Source of the DNA: JARROD01 sp037384225
Lineage (GTDB): Bacteria; Pseudomonadota; Gammaproteobacteria; Pseudomonadales; Cellvibrionaceae
Reading direction: 5' to 3'
Length of the DNA: 14,833 nt
NCBI GenBank assembly: GCA_037384225.1
Contig: JARROD010000080.1
Location: forward strand, 1 to 14,833
Shown here piece by piece: positions 1 through 6,361 of this stretch. A program made the position numbers and the translations under genes. Numbering within the stretch: position 1 is the first letter of the stretch; the number at the start of each line of letters is the position of its first letter. The notes beneath the pieces are model-generated. The model worked only from the letters and a program-made list of their open reading frames with translations. It had not been told where the DNA came from and made no database searches.

Positions 1-1816
1 GCTTGAACCAAATACCGTCGAGCAAGCGACTGTCAGACGTATCGCCCTCATTACGTCGCCAGTCCAGTCGGGCAACATTGAGTAATACATGCTCTTTGTA
101 TTCCGGAATGACCGCGTCGAAAACCTGTTCGACGTATCCATTGGACGTGCCGCTCAATGTGATGCAAGCAGATTCGATGATTGAGTCGGCAAGCAGGTCC
201 GGAGACAGCCTATACCGCGCACCCCGCTTGAATAAGACGCCCGAGTCGATGAGTAGGCGAGCGAGGCGCGAAGCATCCGGAGCATCGATTCCTTCCAGGT
301 TCGAGAGAAGTTCGATGACACACCGATCGTCTGGCACAACAGGTTGGATCAGAGCAAGCACACGTAACATCGCGTGAACGCGGTCTTGGTCCTTGCCTGT
401 CGCGATACCCTTGGCGATCATTTGCTCGTAGCGGTCGAGAACCGTCGCGCGGAAATCTTCGTTCGATCGGAAGAGCTCGGGATGCACACCCTCCTTCGCG
501 ACTATCTGTGCTCCGACCACCAGAGCGAGTGGGCTATCGTAAGCTATTTCTGCGATCTTTGCAGCGAGATCTGTCGATGCACCATGCTTCGTCAAGACCT
601 GCGACGCAAGCGCCGTAGCATCTTTTTTTGTAAATTTCGCTAGTGTGACTGACGCAACGAGCTTGCCGGAGAGTCCGGTCCGAGCCAATTCCGCCTGGAC
701 AATTTCTTTCCAGTAGGGCCGAGTGGCCAGCAGCAGTCGTGCCTGCGACCGTTCGTCTGCTACGAAATGTATCAGTTGGGTGAGATCGCCACGATCATGG
801 GCGTCGTCTACCAGCAATAGCTTTTCGCCCGTGCCGAGGTCTTCTAACCCTTTCGCGCTGATCTCTTCATGGGGAGAGGCGACGACCACACGCACCTCCG
901 GATGCCTGGCGGAGAAAGCCTCTAGCGCAGAGCGGAGCACGCGCGACTTCCCTTCACCTGCGCGCCCAATGAGATTGGTCACAACTACATCACGATCAGC
1001 AAGCGCTTTCGCTAGTTGATCGAGCTCTGAAGTTCGACCTACCAAGTCCCAACACTGATTGAATACTCGCTCATCACCAAGATATGGCGCGAAGAAGTCT
1101 GCAACGGTAAGCCAGGGTCCAGGCCCCATCTCCCCGGTCAGCACGAATCTTTGTGAAGGGAAGTAGATGTCGACAATACGAACCTGCTCGGTCTTGGGCA
1201 GCGTTCGGAAGATGCGGGTGATATCAGTCTGATCCCAAATGTTCCAACCACGGGCACACCGGATTTCCCCTCTTGCGTCTGGGCTGGCAACTCGCGACAG
1301 AAGGATATACTTCTCCTTCGCCGGGATGGTCTGCGCGTTGATCGCTTTACGGACCTTCGCAGGGCCGAACTGTGCTTCCCGCTTGCACTGGAAGGTAATC
1401 AGGCTGCCATCAGCGAAGTGAGCCTCGATGTCGACACCGTGTTGCTCGTGTCCGGTCTTCCCCATCAGATGGACTTGTGCCTGTTCATGATAGAGGGTCG
1501 CCAAGAGATCAAGCGAGAAGTGCTCAAAGCTATCAGGGCTCAATGCGGCCAGAGGCAGAGGTCGATCGAACGACACTGTGACCGCATCTGACGCGTACCC
1601 GGCCACAGCAGAAATATCCACGATGTCGACCTTCAGGAGCCCAGCCAATTTCGGCAGCTCATTGGCTCGAGGACGCGATGTACCAGCCTCCCAACGGCTT
1701 ACGGTCTGCTGGGTGACCTCGAGAAGCTGTGCGAATTCGGCCTGTGTAGCAATTCCCTGATACTCTCTTTTGGAAAATATGTACTGACCAAGCGCTGCAT
1801 ATTTTGAAGTTTTCAT
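1..1816 (-). CDS. HTH - Mrr-like nuclease - STAND ATPase fusion, putative antiphage defence protein (C-terminus off the window)
   Basis: The frame is open from an ATG at 1816 to the left edge, giving at least 605 residues. Residues about 20-68 form an XRE-type helix-turn-helix (TQAEFAQLLEVTQQTVSRWE; then R48, P49). Residues about 95-175 look like a Mrr-type PD-(D/E)XK nuclease: E98 in an FEHFSLDLL helix, then GVD ending at D129, then QCK with Q143 and K145. Residues about 258-440 form a P-loop ATPase: GRTSEL at 260, Walker A GRAGEGKS at 284-291, Walker B LLLVDDAHD at 333-341, LLLATRP at 361-367, and an SPLAL motif at 428-432 like the GxP motif of STAND ATPases. A winged-helix-like stretch with RYRLSPDLLADSI follows. 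Family knowledge: Mrr-like nuclease plus STAND ATPase is the layout of Avs antiphage proteins, which usually carry a C-terminal repeat sensor; that part would lie beyond the window. The fused HTH is unusual. The start is placed by the HTH position and the promoter; no strong ribosome binding site is visible. The defence role is inferred. It could instead be a regulator with a nuclease-like fold. Confidence 0.85.
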   Translation of the reverse strand, partial: MKTSKYAALGQYIFSKREYQGIATQAEFAQLLEVTQQTVSRWEAGTSRPRANELPKLAGLLKVDIVDISAVAGYASDAVTVSFDRPLPLAALSPDSFEHFSLDLLATLYHEQAQVHLMGKTGHEQHGVDIEAHFADGSLITFQCKREAQFGPAKVRKAINAQTIPAKEKYILLSRVASPDARGEIRCARGWNIWDQTDITRIFRTLPKTEQVRIVDIYFPSQRFVLTGEMGPGPWLTVADFFAPYLGDERVFNQCWDLVGRTSELDQLAKALADRDVVVTNLIGRAGEGKSRVLRSALEAFSARHPEVRVVVASPHEEISAKGLEDLGTGEKLLLVDDAHDRGDLTQLIHFVADERSQARLLLATRPYWKEIVQAELARTGLSGKLVASVTLAKFTKKDATALASQVLTKHGASTDLAAKIAEIAYDSPLALVVGAQIVAKEGVHPELFRSNEDFRATVLDRYEQMIAKGIATGKDQDRVHAMLRVLALIQPVVPDDRCVIELLSNLEGIDAPDASRLARLLIDSGVLFKRGARYRLSPDLLADSIIESACITLSGTSNGYVEQVFDAVIPEYKEHVLLNVARLDWRRNEGDTSDSRLLDGIWFK

Positions 1817-1827
1817 ACTCAGTAAAT

Positions 1828-1849
1828 GTGTTCGTAAATTTTCGTACAC
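1828..1849. promoter_or_regulatory. Near-palindromic 22-bp operator candidate in the leader of the HTH-nuclease-ATPase gene
   Basis: Both strands read GTGT-n-CG-n-AAATTT-n-CG-n-ACAC, so 18 of 22 positions are symmetric around the central AAATTT. The site lies just downstream of the predicted -10 and covers the expected transcription start, 12 bases before the start codon. An HTH dimer bound there would block its own transcription. The symmetry is seen directly; the binding protein is inferred from the fused XRE domain. Confidence 0.55.
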
Positions 1850-1877
1850 AGTATGCGAGTGCGACTATTACTGTCAA
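1850..1877 (-). promoter_or_regulatory. Sigma70-type promoter of the HTH-nuclease-ATPase gene
   Basis: On the minus strand a perfect TTGACA -35 (1872-1877) is followed after 16 bases by CATACT (1850-1855, four of six matches to the -10 consensus). Transcription would begin near 1843, inside the palindrome, leaving a leader of under 30 bases. Confidence 0.55.
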
Positions 1878-1911
1878 GAGCGTGGACGAACCCAGGTTTG
1901 TAAAATAAATC

Positions 1912-1941
1912 TTGTCATTGCTCGATTTTCAGCATTAAAAT
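1912..1941 (+). promoter_or_regulatory. Sigma70-type promoter of vapBC
   Basis: TTGTCA at 1912-1917 (five of six) and TAAAAT at 1936-1941 (five of six) are separated by 18 bases. This places the start about 30 bases before the antitoxin ATG. The direction is divergent from the neighbouring nuclease-ATPase gene, and the two -35 boxes are about 35 bases apart. Confidence 0.5.
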
Positions 1942-1977
1942 GGTCTTACTTTTTTCTTACGATTGATGGTGCTTGCT

Positions 1978-2238
1978 ATGGAAACCACAAAACTCTCCAC
2001 CAAGGGTCAGGTCATTATTCCTAAGGTTGTCAGGCTGCACCAAAACTGGGAGATAGGGCAGGAACTCATGGTATTGGAAACTGAAGATGGCGTCTTACTC
2101 AAACCCAGAAGACCTTTTTTAAATACAACACTTGATCAAGTCGCGGGTATTCTCAAATATGAGGGCAAGCCCAAAACCATTGAGGATATGGATGAAGCCA
2201 TAAGAAAAGGGATAGAAAAACAAGATGATCGCTGTTGA
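1978..2238 (+). CDS. vapB: AbrB/MazE-family antitoxin, VapB type
   Basis: An 86-residue protein beginning METTKLSTKGQVIIPKVVR, the swapped-hairpin AbrB DNA-binding domain (TxKGQVxIPK signature at residues 8-16). The C-terminal half is acidic and flexible (EDMDEAIRKGIEK) and would wrap the toxin. In this family the antitoxin neutralises the PIN RNase and represses its own operon. The chosen ATG puts the domain at the N-terminus as usual; an in-frame ATG at 1966 or TTG at 1963 could add four or five residues, and no clear Shine-Dalgarno separates them. The gene overlaps vapC by 14 bases, so the two are probably translationally coupled. Codons are A+T-rich compared with the genes to the right, suggesting acquisition by transfer. 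Confidence 0.9.
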   Translation: METTKLSTKGQVIIPKVVRLHQNWEIGQELMVLETEDGVLLKPRRPFLNTTLDQVAGILKYEGKPKTIEDMDEAIRKGIEKQDDRC

Positions 2239-2614
2239 TACTAATGTTGTGGTACGCCTGCTTACCAGAGACGATCCTGAGCAATATAGAAAATCGTTTA
2301 CACTTTTCAATGCACAAACAATTTATTTAAGCCTTACCGTCATGCAGGAAACCGAATGGGTGTTGAGGTTTTCTTATGAGTTTTCTCCGGACAAAATCAA
2401 TTTTGCGCTCTTAAGTCTGGCTGGGCTTGCCAATGTGGAGATCGAGAAACCACAAATTCTCGCCAAAGCATTAAGCCTGCATGGCGAAAATATGGATTTT
2501 TCCGATGCGCTTCATTTAGCCCAATCGTCAAAGTGTGACTCTTTCTATACATTTGACAAAAAGCTGATAAACAAAGCCATGAACAACGGGATTTGCGAGG
2601 TTAGAAAACCATAA
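2225..2614 (+). CDS. vapC: PIN-domain ribonuclease toxin, VapC type
   Basis: A 129-residue PIN domain of normal VapC length. It opens with MIAVDTNVVVRLLTRDD (metal-binding D5) and has E42 in MQETEWVL, D91 and D94 in MDFSDALHLA, and D111 in FYTFDKKL. The acidic set that binds Mg2+ or Mn2+ is therefore complete and the toxin should be active. VapC enzymes cut tRNA or rRNA and stop translation when the antitoxin is degraded; the particular target cannot be read from sequence. The ATG lies inside the end of vapB, and a stop is followed by about 100 bases with no gene before the converging acylase gene. The pair may stabilise the local segment or act as an abortive-infection module alongside the neighbouring nuclease-ATPase; that link is inference from proximity. 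Confidence 0.93.
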   Translation: MIAVDTNVVVRLLTRDDPEQYRKSFTLFNAQTIYLSLTVMQETEWVLRFSYEFSPDKINFALLSLAGLANVEIEKPQILAKALSLHGENMDFSDALHLAQSSKCDSFYTFDKKLINKAMNNGICEVRKP

Positions 2615-2722
2615 TAATGATAAAAGTCCGTTCTTCTTGATGCTACCCTTCCGCAAGAGACTCTCATGCTGCTCGACGCCGCGCTGGAGAGCAAACCAAC
2701 ACCTCTAACTCATTTGCTGGCG

Positions 2723-5191
2723 CTAACGCTTGGACTCCGGCTTCAACACCATCGTCCACTTGGTTTCCCCCGGTAAAAACGCGCTGGGATTCCCCTCCAC
2801 CCAGTCGCGGTGACCGTAGCTGAAATAAGGCGACAACGGATGCGCGCTCTGGCCTGTGGTCATGTGAAAGATCCCGCTGTCTTCGTGGCCGGGCGCCACT
2901 ACCATGCGTTCCGATGCGCCGAACGAGGGGCGCTGCACGCGCGGCATGTAGGTGTCGCCGTCCATGGGTTCGGCGGGCATGTCGAGCCAGCGGGACAAAA
3001 ACGGTACCGCGTTGCTGAGCGGATGTTTTATCGCCAAGGTGTTGGCTTTGCCCCAGGTTTGTTTGGCCAGTGGTTGGCCGTCTCTGGTTAGTTCAGCCAG
3101 TGTGTCTTTGGCAACCGATACGATAAAAGCGGGCCAGTTATCGTATCCGGCGGGAACGTGTTGTGGCGGTTGCTGTTCAACCAGGGCCCACACGGGGTAT
3201 TCCACCCGGTTGTCAACCTGGTCCGGCCAAAACGTTCGTGTGGGAAGATCCTCCGCCGTTTGTCGCTGCGCCTTTTCCATCGTTTTGGTTTTATTTTCTA
3301 TAAAACGATAAATACCGCCGACGGTGCGATCGATTATCTGTTCGCGAAAACGTTTGACCACCCGATAACCGACGGACCTTTTGCTCGCCCGTCCCTGCCA
3401 TTCAACCACCTGCCGGCGCAACTCGGCCAGGCCCGGGTCGCCGGCGACAACAGCGTCGGTGAGACTGTCCAACAACAATTGTTGCCAGCGTTGTAAGAAT
3501 AACGCACGGTCATCCAAGGCAACGGCGAGCATGTCTTTTTCGGTCAATATTTCTCTCGCCGTTAAGTCCTGTTCAATTTGCTGCTGCCGCGCGCCGAGCG
3601 CGTAACTGCCATCACCCACTTTGTCGAACAGAGCGTCCGACACCACCCGCGCGTTGGCGGTCCAGATGCGACCGCCCCGCGGATTGATGACGCGCGGGTA
3701 TTCCCGCGGCGATAAATAACCGTCCCAACCCAGGTTGCCGCCGGACCAGTCGGCGGGTAAGGTGGGCGATATGCCGGCTTTCGCGAAACCGACGCGGCGC
3801 GGCAGCCGGCCCATGATGGTCCAGGCCTGATTTCCCTGTTTGTCCACCACATTTAAATTCAGGCCGGGGATGCCGGCAGTGGCGGCAATGTCCAGCGCTT
3901 GGTAGACATTGTCGGCGGTTTCCAGCCACAGCGAATTGAGATTCGCGCCTTCCACGTCGTGGGCGACCCAGCGTAATGCCAGCAGGTTGCCGTTGTGATC
4001 GTGCCCGATCACCGGGCCCCAGCGTGTCAGTTTCACACGCATTTCAAGCGGCCGCGCGCCTTTAACCGGGATAACTTCTTTTTCAATCTCAAATTCCCGC
4101 CAGCCGTCGGTGGTGAGATAGCGTGTGCCGTCCTCGTCGGTGGTCAACACGATGCTGTCGTGAAAATCGCCGTAGCTGTTGGTAAAACCCCAGGCGATAT
4201 GTTGATTGGAACCGACCACCATTGTCGGCGTGCCGGGCAACGTCGCACCGGTCACTCTGCGCAGGTCCGGCCCTGCAAACCAAGAAGCGCGATACCAGAT
4301 ATTCGGTTCGTTGAGCCTCAAATGCATGTCGTTGGCGACCATGGCGGCGGTGTATTGGGTGCGCGCTCCGGCGATAGACCAATTGTTGGAGCCCAACTGT
4401 ACGGTATCGTGATAGGTCCAGTTGCCGGCGATGGAATCCGTGTTGGCCTGCATTTGCGCCAACGGTTGTTGTGGCCATCGCTGCGAAGGAAAGCCGCGTG
4501 AGAAAGCACGCCGCCAATCCATCCTGGCGCCGTCAATGGGCGAATCCCACAGCCCCCCTGGCGGTGTTAAAAATTGATACCAATCGACCGGCAATACATC
4601 CCGCATGGCGGCGAGGGAACGTTCGTATTCATTCCATTCCGGTTGCAGGTCCAAATACATGCTGTACAACACCAACAGGGAGTCGGCTTGCGTCCAGGGT
4701 TGCGGTTTAACGCGCAACAGCCCATATTCAAACGGTGCGCTGCGCAACGCCGACAGCCCCTCATTGACGCCTTGCGTGTAGGCGTTCAACAATTGTGCTT
4801 GATGTGTATCCGCTGTGGCGAGCGCGCGTTCAGCGCGTTTGCGAAACTGGTGGATGCGCACGCGCCGGTCGTGCTCCAGCGCCGCGGCGCCTACCAGGGC
4901 CGATAGTTCCCCCGCCGAATTGCGGCGCAACAAATCCATCTGAAAAAAGCGTTCCTGCGCGTGCAGCACCCCCAGTGTATAGGCGGCGTCGATTCGATTG
5001 TTCGCGCCAATGGTGGGTATACCCTGCGCATCCCGTTCAACCGTCACTTGCGAACCGAGCCCGGTCAACACCTGCTCTCCTTCCAGAGGCGCGAGGCTGC
5101 CCTTTAAGTGCCACCACAGGCCGGCAAAACTAACAATGGCAACAGCCAATAACACGAGGAAAACTCGAAGTACCCAGCGCATAGAACGCAT
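2723..5191 (-). CDS. Penicillin acylase family Ntn-hydrolase (penicillin amidase or acyl-homoserine lactone acylase)
   Basis: An 822-residue precursor with the size and order of the family. Residues 5-27 are a hydrophobic signal or anchor segment (WVLRVFLVLLAVAIVSFAG), so the enzyme acts in the periplasm or on the membrane. The alpha chain carries the usual HAQERFFQMDLLRR motif (77-90). The autocleavage site is G267-S268, in LGSNNWSIAG; S268 becomes the N-terminal nucleophile of a beta chain of about 555 residues. The beta chain has GTPTMVVGSNQHIAWGFTN and, near the end, GQSAHPLSPYFSYGHRDW, both typical. These enzymes hydrolyse amide bonds of acylated substrates; members split beta-lactams, acyl-homoserine lactone signals or siderophore precursors, and the substrate cannot be fixed here. 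The start is supported by AGGAG ending seven bases before the ATG. The gene is alone and converges with vapC. Confidence 0.93.
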   Translation of the reverse strand: MRSMRWVLRVFLVLLAVAIVSFAGLWWHLKGSLAPLEGEQVLTGLGSQVTVERDAQGIPTIGANNRIDAAYTLGVLHAQERFFQMDLLRRNSAGELSALVGAAALEHDRRVRIHQFRKRAERALATADTHQAQLLNAYTQGVNEGLSALRSAPFEYGLLRVKPQPWTQADSLLVLYSMYLDLQPEWNEYERSLAAMRDVLPVDWYQFLTPPGGLWDSPIDGARMDWRRAFSRGFPSQRWPQQPLAQMQANTDSIAGNWTYHDTVQLGSNNWSIAGARTQYTAAMVANDMHLRLNEPNIWYRASWFAGPDLRRVTGATLPGTPTMVVGSNQHIAWGFTNSYGDFHDSIVLTTDEDGTRYLTTDGWREFEIEKEVIPVKGARPLEMRVKLTRWGPVIGHDHNGNLLALRWVAHDVEGANLNSLWLETADNVYQALDIAATAGIPGLNLNVVDKQGNQAWTIMGRLPRRVGFAKAGISPTLPADWSGGNLGWDGYLSPREYPRVINPRGGRIWTANARVVSDALFDKVGDGSYALGARQQQIEQDLTAREILTEKDMLAVALDDRALFLQRWQQLLLDSLTDAVVAGDPGLAELRRQVVEWQGRASKRSVGYRVVKRFREQIIDRTVGGIYRFIENKTKTMEKAQRQTAEDLPTRTFWPDQVDNRVEYPVWALVEQQPPQHVPAGYDNWPAFIVSVAKDTLAELTRDGQPLAKQTWGKANTLAIKHPLSNAVPFLSRWLDMPAEPMDGDTYMPRVQRPSFGASERMVVAPGHEDSGIFHMTTGQSAHPLSPYFSYGHRDWVEGNPSAFLPGETKWTMVLKPESKR

Positions 5192-5199
5192 GTCAGACT

Positions 5200-5231
5200 C
5201 CTGTTAAGGCAAAGCTAACGAAATTAACAGG
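5200..5231 (-). promoter_or_regulatory. Inverted repeat covering the acylase ribosome binding site
   Basis: A perfect 8-base inverted repeat (CCTGTTAA and TTAACAGG, 16 bases apart). In the acylase transcript the 3' arm contains part of the AGGAG Shine-Dalgarno, so pairing would hide it. A possible promoter (TTGACT at 5243-5248, weak TAATTT at 5221-5226) would start transcription downstream of the 5' arm; in that case the repeat is better read as a DNA operator. The role is undecided. Confidence 0.35.
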
Positions 5232-5336
5232 TAATGTTTAAGAGTCAAGAGGGCAGCGTCTTCGACGGTTCCTGACTACCCGCACGCTCTACACCGATAC
5301 AATAGCGCCCCTTTGAACAAAGAGCGAGTGTGTGTT

Positions 5337-5373
5337 GTTGTGCTGGTGTGGTTGTGCTGGTGTGGTTGTGCTG
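5337..5373 (+). repeat. 14-bp tandem repeat, about 2.6 copies
   Basis: The unit GTTGTGCTGGTGTG occurs exactly at 5337-5350 and 5351-5364, followed by a nine-base partial copy. It lies in the divergent region between the acylase and Mrp operons. It has no protein-coding frame of its own and looks like a slippage-prone G/T-rich minisatellite. Confidence 0.85.
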
Positions 5374-5375
5374 AT

Positions 5376-5398
5376 TCTAACTTAGATCACTGTTCTAA
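5376..5398. promoter_or_regulatory. Alternating TCTAA / TTAGA motifs, possible operator
   Basis: TCTAA (5376), TTAGA (5382) and TCTAA (5394) stand in alternating orientation, forming inverted repeats with gaps of one and seven bases. They sit just before the possible extended -10 of the Mrp operon, where a regulator could bind. Chance occurrence in an A+T-rich patch is not excluded. Confidence 0.25.
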
Positions 5399-5404
5399 TT
5401 TTTC

Positions 5405-5413
5405 TGCTATACA
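5405..5413 (+). promoter_or_regulatory. Possible extended -10 promoter of the Mrp operon
   Basis: TG-C-TATACA gives the TGn extension and four of six -10 matches. No convincing -35 lies 16-18 bases upstream. It is the best candidate in front of mrpE, about 65 bases before the ATG. Confidence 0.3.
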
Positions 5414-5421
5414 ATTTACAA

Positions 5422-5455
5422 GGTTCACAGCAGCCATAGGTTCACAGCAGCCATA
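5422..5455 (+). repeat. Exact tandem duplication of 17 bp
   Basis: GGTTCACAGCAGCCATA occurs twice with no spacer (5422-5438 and 5439-5455), ending 22 bases before the mrpE ATG. If transcription starts at the upstream -10, the duplication lies in the 5' leader. It looks like a recent slippage event. Confidence 0.9.
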
Positions 5456-5477
5456 GTTAAGTACTTTGCGAGGGCTA

Positions 5478-6011
5478 ATGCGTGTGTTCAAGGTGACAGC
5501 AGAGGATAAGGTGAAGGATCGAATGATCGACGGGCCAACCGTTGTTTCGCGGGTTCTGCTGTTTTCAATCATCTGGTGGGCGCTCACCGATGGTGCGGCC
5601 GGGTCCTGGTGGATCGGCGTGCCTGCGGTTGCCTGTACATCGATCGCGAGCGTCGCGCTGGTACCACCTGTAGGTCTTGTCTGGTGGGAAGTAATGGGAT
5701 TTGTACCCTTCTTCCTTTGGCATTCGTTGAAAGGCGGCGCGGATGTGGCGTGGCGGGCGTTTCATCCGCGTATGCCAATCACGCCGGAACTTATTGAGTA
5801 CCCGCTTCGACTGCCTCACGGGCTGCCACTGGTAATGCTGGTTAACACCGTCAGCTTGCTGCCGGGCACCTTGAGCGCCGATCTCGACGGGCGAGTATTG
5901 AAGGTTCATGTGCTGGATGGAATGGGAGATTTCCTGCCTGAACTTGAGGCTTTGGAACAACGAGTGAGGCGTATGTGGGGATGTACCACTGATGATTTCC
6001 CACGGAGGTGA
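5478..6011 (+). CDS. mrpE: Mrp/Mnh Na+/H+ antiporter subunit E (MbhA-like)
   Basis: A 177-residue membrane protein. After a charged N-terminal stretch come hydrophobic segments (VVSRVLLFSIIWWALTDG; VPAVACTSIASVALVPP; WWEVMGFVPFFLWHSLKGG). The hallmark MrpE C-terminal region follows: DVAWRAFHPRMPITPELIEYPLR, then LVNTVSLLPGTLSADLDGRVLKVHVLDG (shown in part). MrpE is a small subunit of the multi-subunit cation/proton antiporter in the inner membrane; it has no known catalytic role but is needed for assembly. The start is uncertain: ATG 5478 has AGGG only three bases upstream, and ATG 5523 would give a 162-residue protein with a more usual N-terminus, with AGGA four bases upstream. It is the first gene of the operon, and its stop codon lies inside the next Shine-Dalgarno. 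Confidence 0.92.
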   Translation: MRVFKVTAEDKVKDRMIDGPTVVSRVLLFSIIWWALTDGAAGSWWIGVPAVACTSIASVALVPPVGLVWWEVMGFVPFFLWHSLKGGADVAWRAFHPRMPITPELIEYPLRLPHGLPLVMLVNTVSLLPGTLSADLDGRVLKVHVLDGMGDFLPELEALEQRVRRMWGCTTDDFPRR

Positions 6012-6016
6012 ATGAG

Positions 6017-6076
6017 ATGCAACGATTCAAAAAGATTCCGCCCGGCTTCGTCACCCCCATCGCTTTGGAGGATTGA
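6017..6076 (+). CDS. 19-codon small ORF between mrpE and mrpF, in frame with mrpF
   Basis: A strong GGAGGT (6004-6009) stands seven bases before this ATG; its last base is the first base of the mrpE stop codon. The peptide begins MQRFKKIPPGF and ends in LED, with a basic first half and no membrane segment. The TGA at 6074-6076 is followed by only two codons before the mrpF ATG, in the same frame. The mrpF Shine-Dalgarno (GGAGGA, 6067-6072) is inside the small ORF. It could be a leader peptide that couples mrpE and mrpF translation, an N-terminal extension of MrpF cut off by a stop, or a chance frame. No family is recognised. Confidence 0.4.
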   Translation: MQRFKKIPPGFVTPIALED

Positions 6077-6082
6077 TCGGGC

Positions 6083-6361
6083 ATGCAGCCTCTTTATCTG
6101 GCACTGGCACTGTTTCTGCTGCTCAACCTGGGCGCCGGCATGTGGCGGGTGTTACGTGGTCCGACCGCCGCTGATCGTATGCTGGCCGCGCAGCTGTTTG
6201 GCACCACCGCAGTGGCAATCCTGTTGTTGCTGGCAGAGGTGGCAGGCAGCGCGGCGCTGCGCGACGTCGCGCTGGTCTTTGCCCTGCTGGCAGCGGTGAC
6301 GGCGGTGGCGTTCGTGCGGCGTGCCTGGACGGGGCCGGAGGCTAGCGATGACGCCAGGTGA
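6083..6361 (+). CDS. mrpF: Mrp/Mnh Na+/H+ antiporter subunit F (MbhB-like)
   Basis: A 92-residue protein with three hydrophobic helices, the normal size of MrpF. The first helix (YLALALFLLLNLGAG) is followed by the family signature RVLRGPTAADRMLAAQ at 22-37, then AVAILLLLAEVAG and ALRDVALVFALLAAVTAVAFVRR, whose RDVAL is also conserved. The subunit sits in the small EFG cluster of the antiporter, equivalent to MbhB of membrane-bound hydrogenase. GGAGGA ends ten bases before the ATG. Its end overlaps mrpG by 14 bases, pointing to coupled translation. Confidence 0.93.
   Translation: MQPLYLALALFLLLNLGAGMWRVLRGPTAADRMLAAQLFGTTAVAILLLLAEVAGSAALRDVALVFALLAAVTAVAFVRRAWTGPEASDDAR

Noticed and set aside
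3..1019. Several plus-strand frames of 60-124 codons near the left edge
   Set aside because: They are shadows of the minus-strand nuclease-ATPase gene, which is open throughout and has clear motifs. Their products are Ser/Arg-rich and featureless.
2615..2722. Possible bidirectional terminator between vapC and the acylase gene
   Set aside because: No stable hairpin with a following T-run could be found by eye on either strand.
3995..4501. A 168-codon plus-strand frame inside the acylase gene
   Set aside because: The opposite strand has a full-length acylase with all motifs. The plus-strand product shows no recognisable family or ribosome site.
5337..5455. Tandem repeats considered as a CRISPR array or plasmid iterons
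   Set aside because: The units are directly adjacent without spacers, too few, and there are no cas or replication genes nearby.
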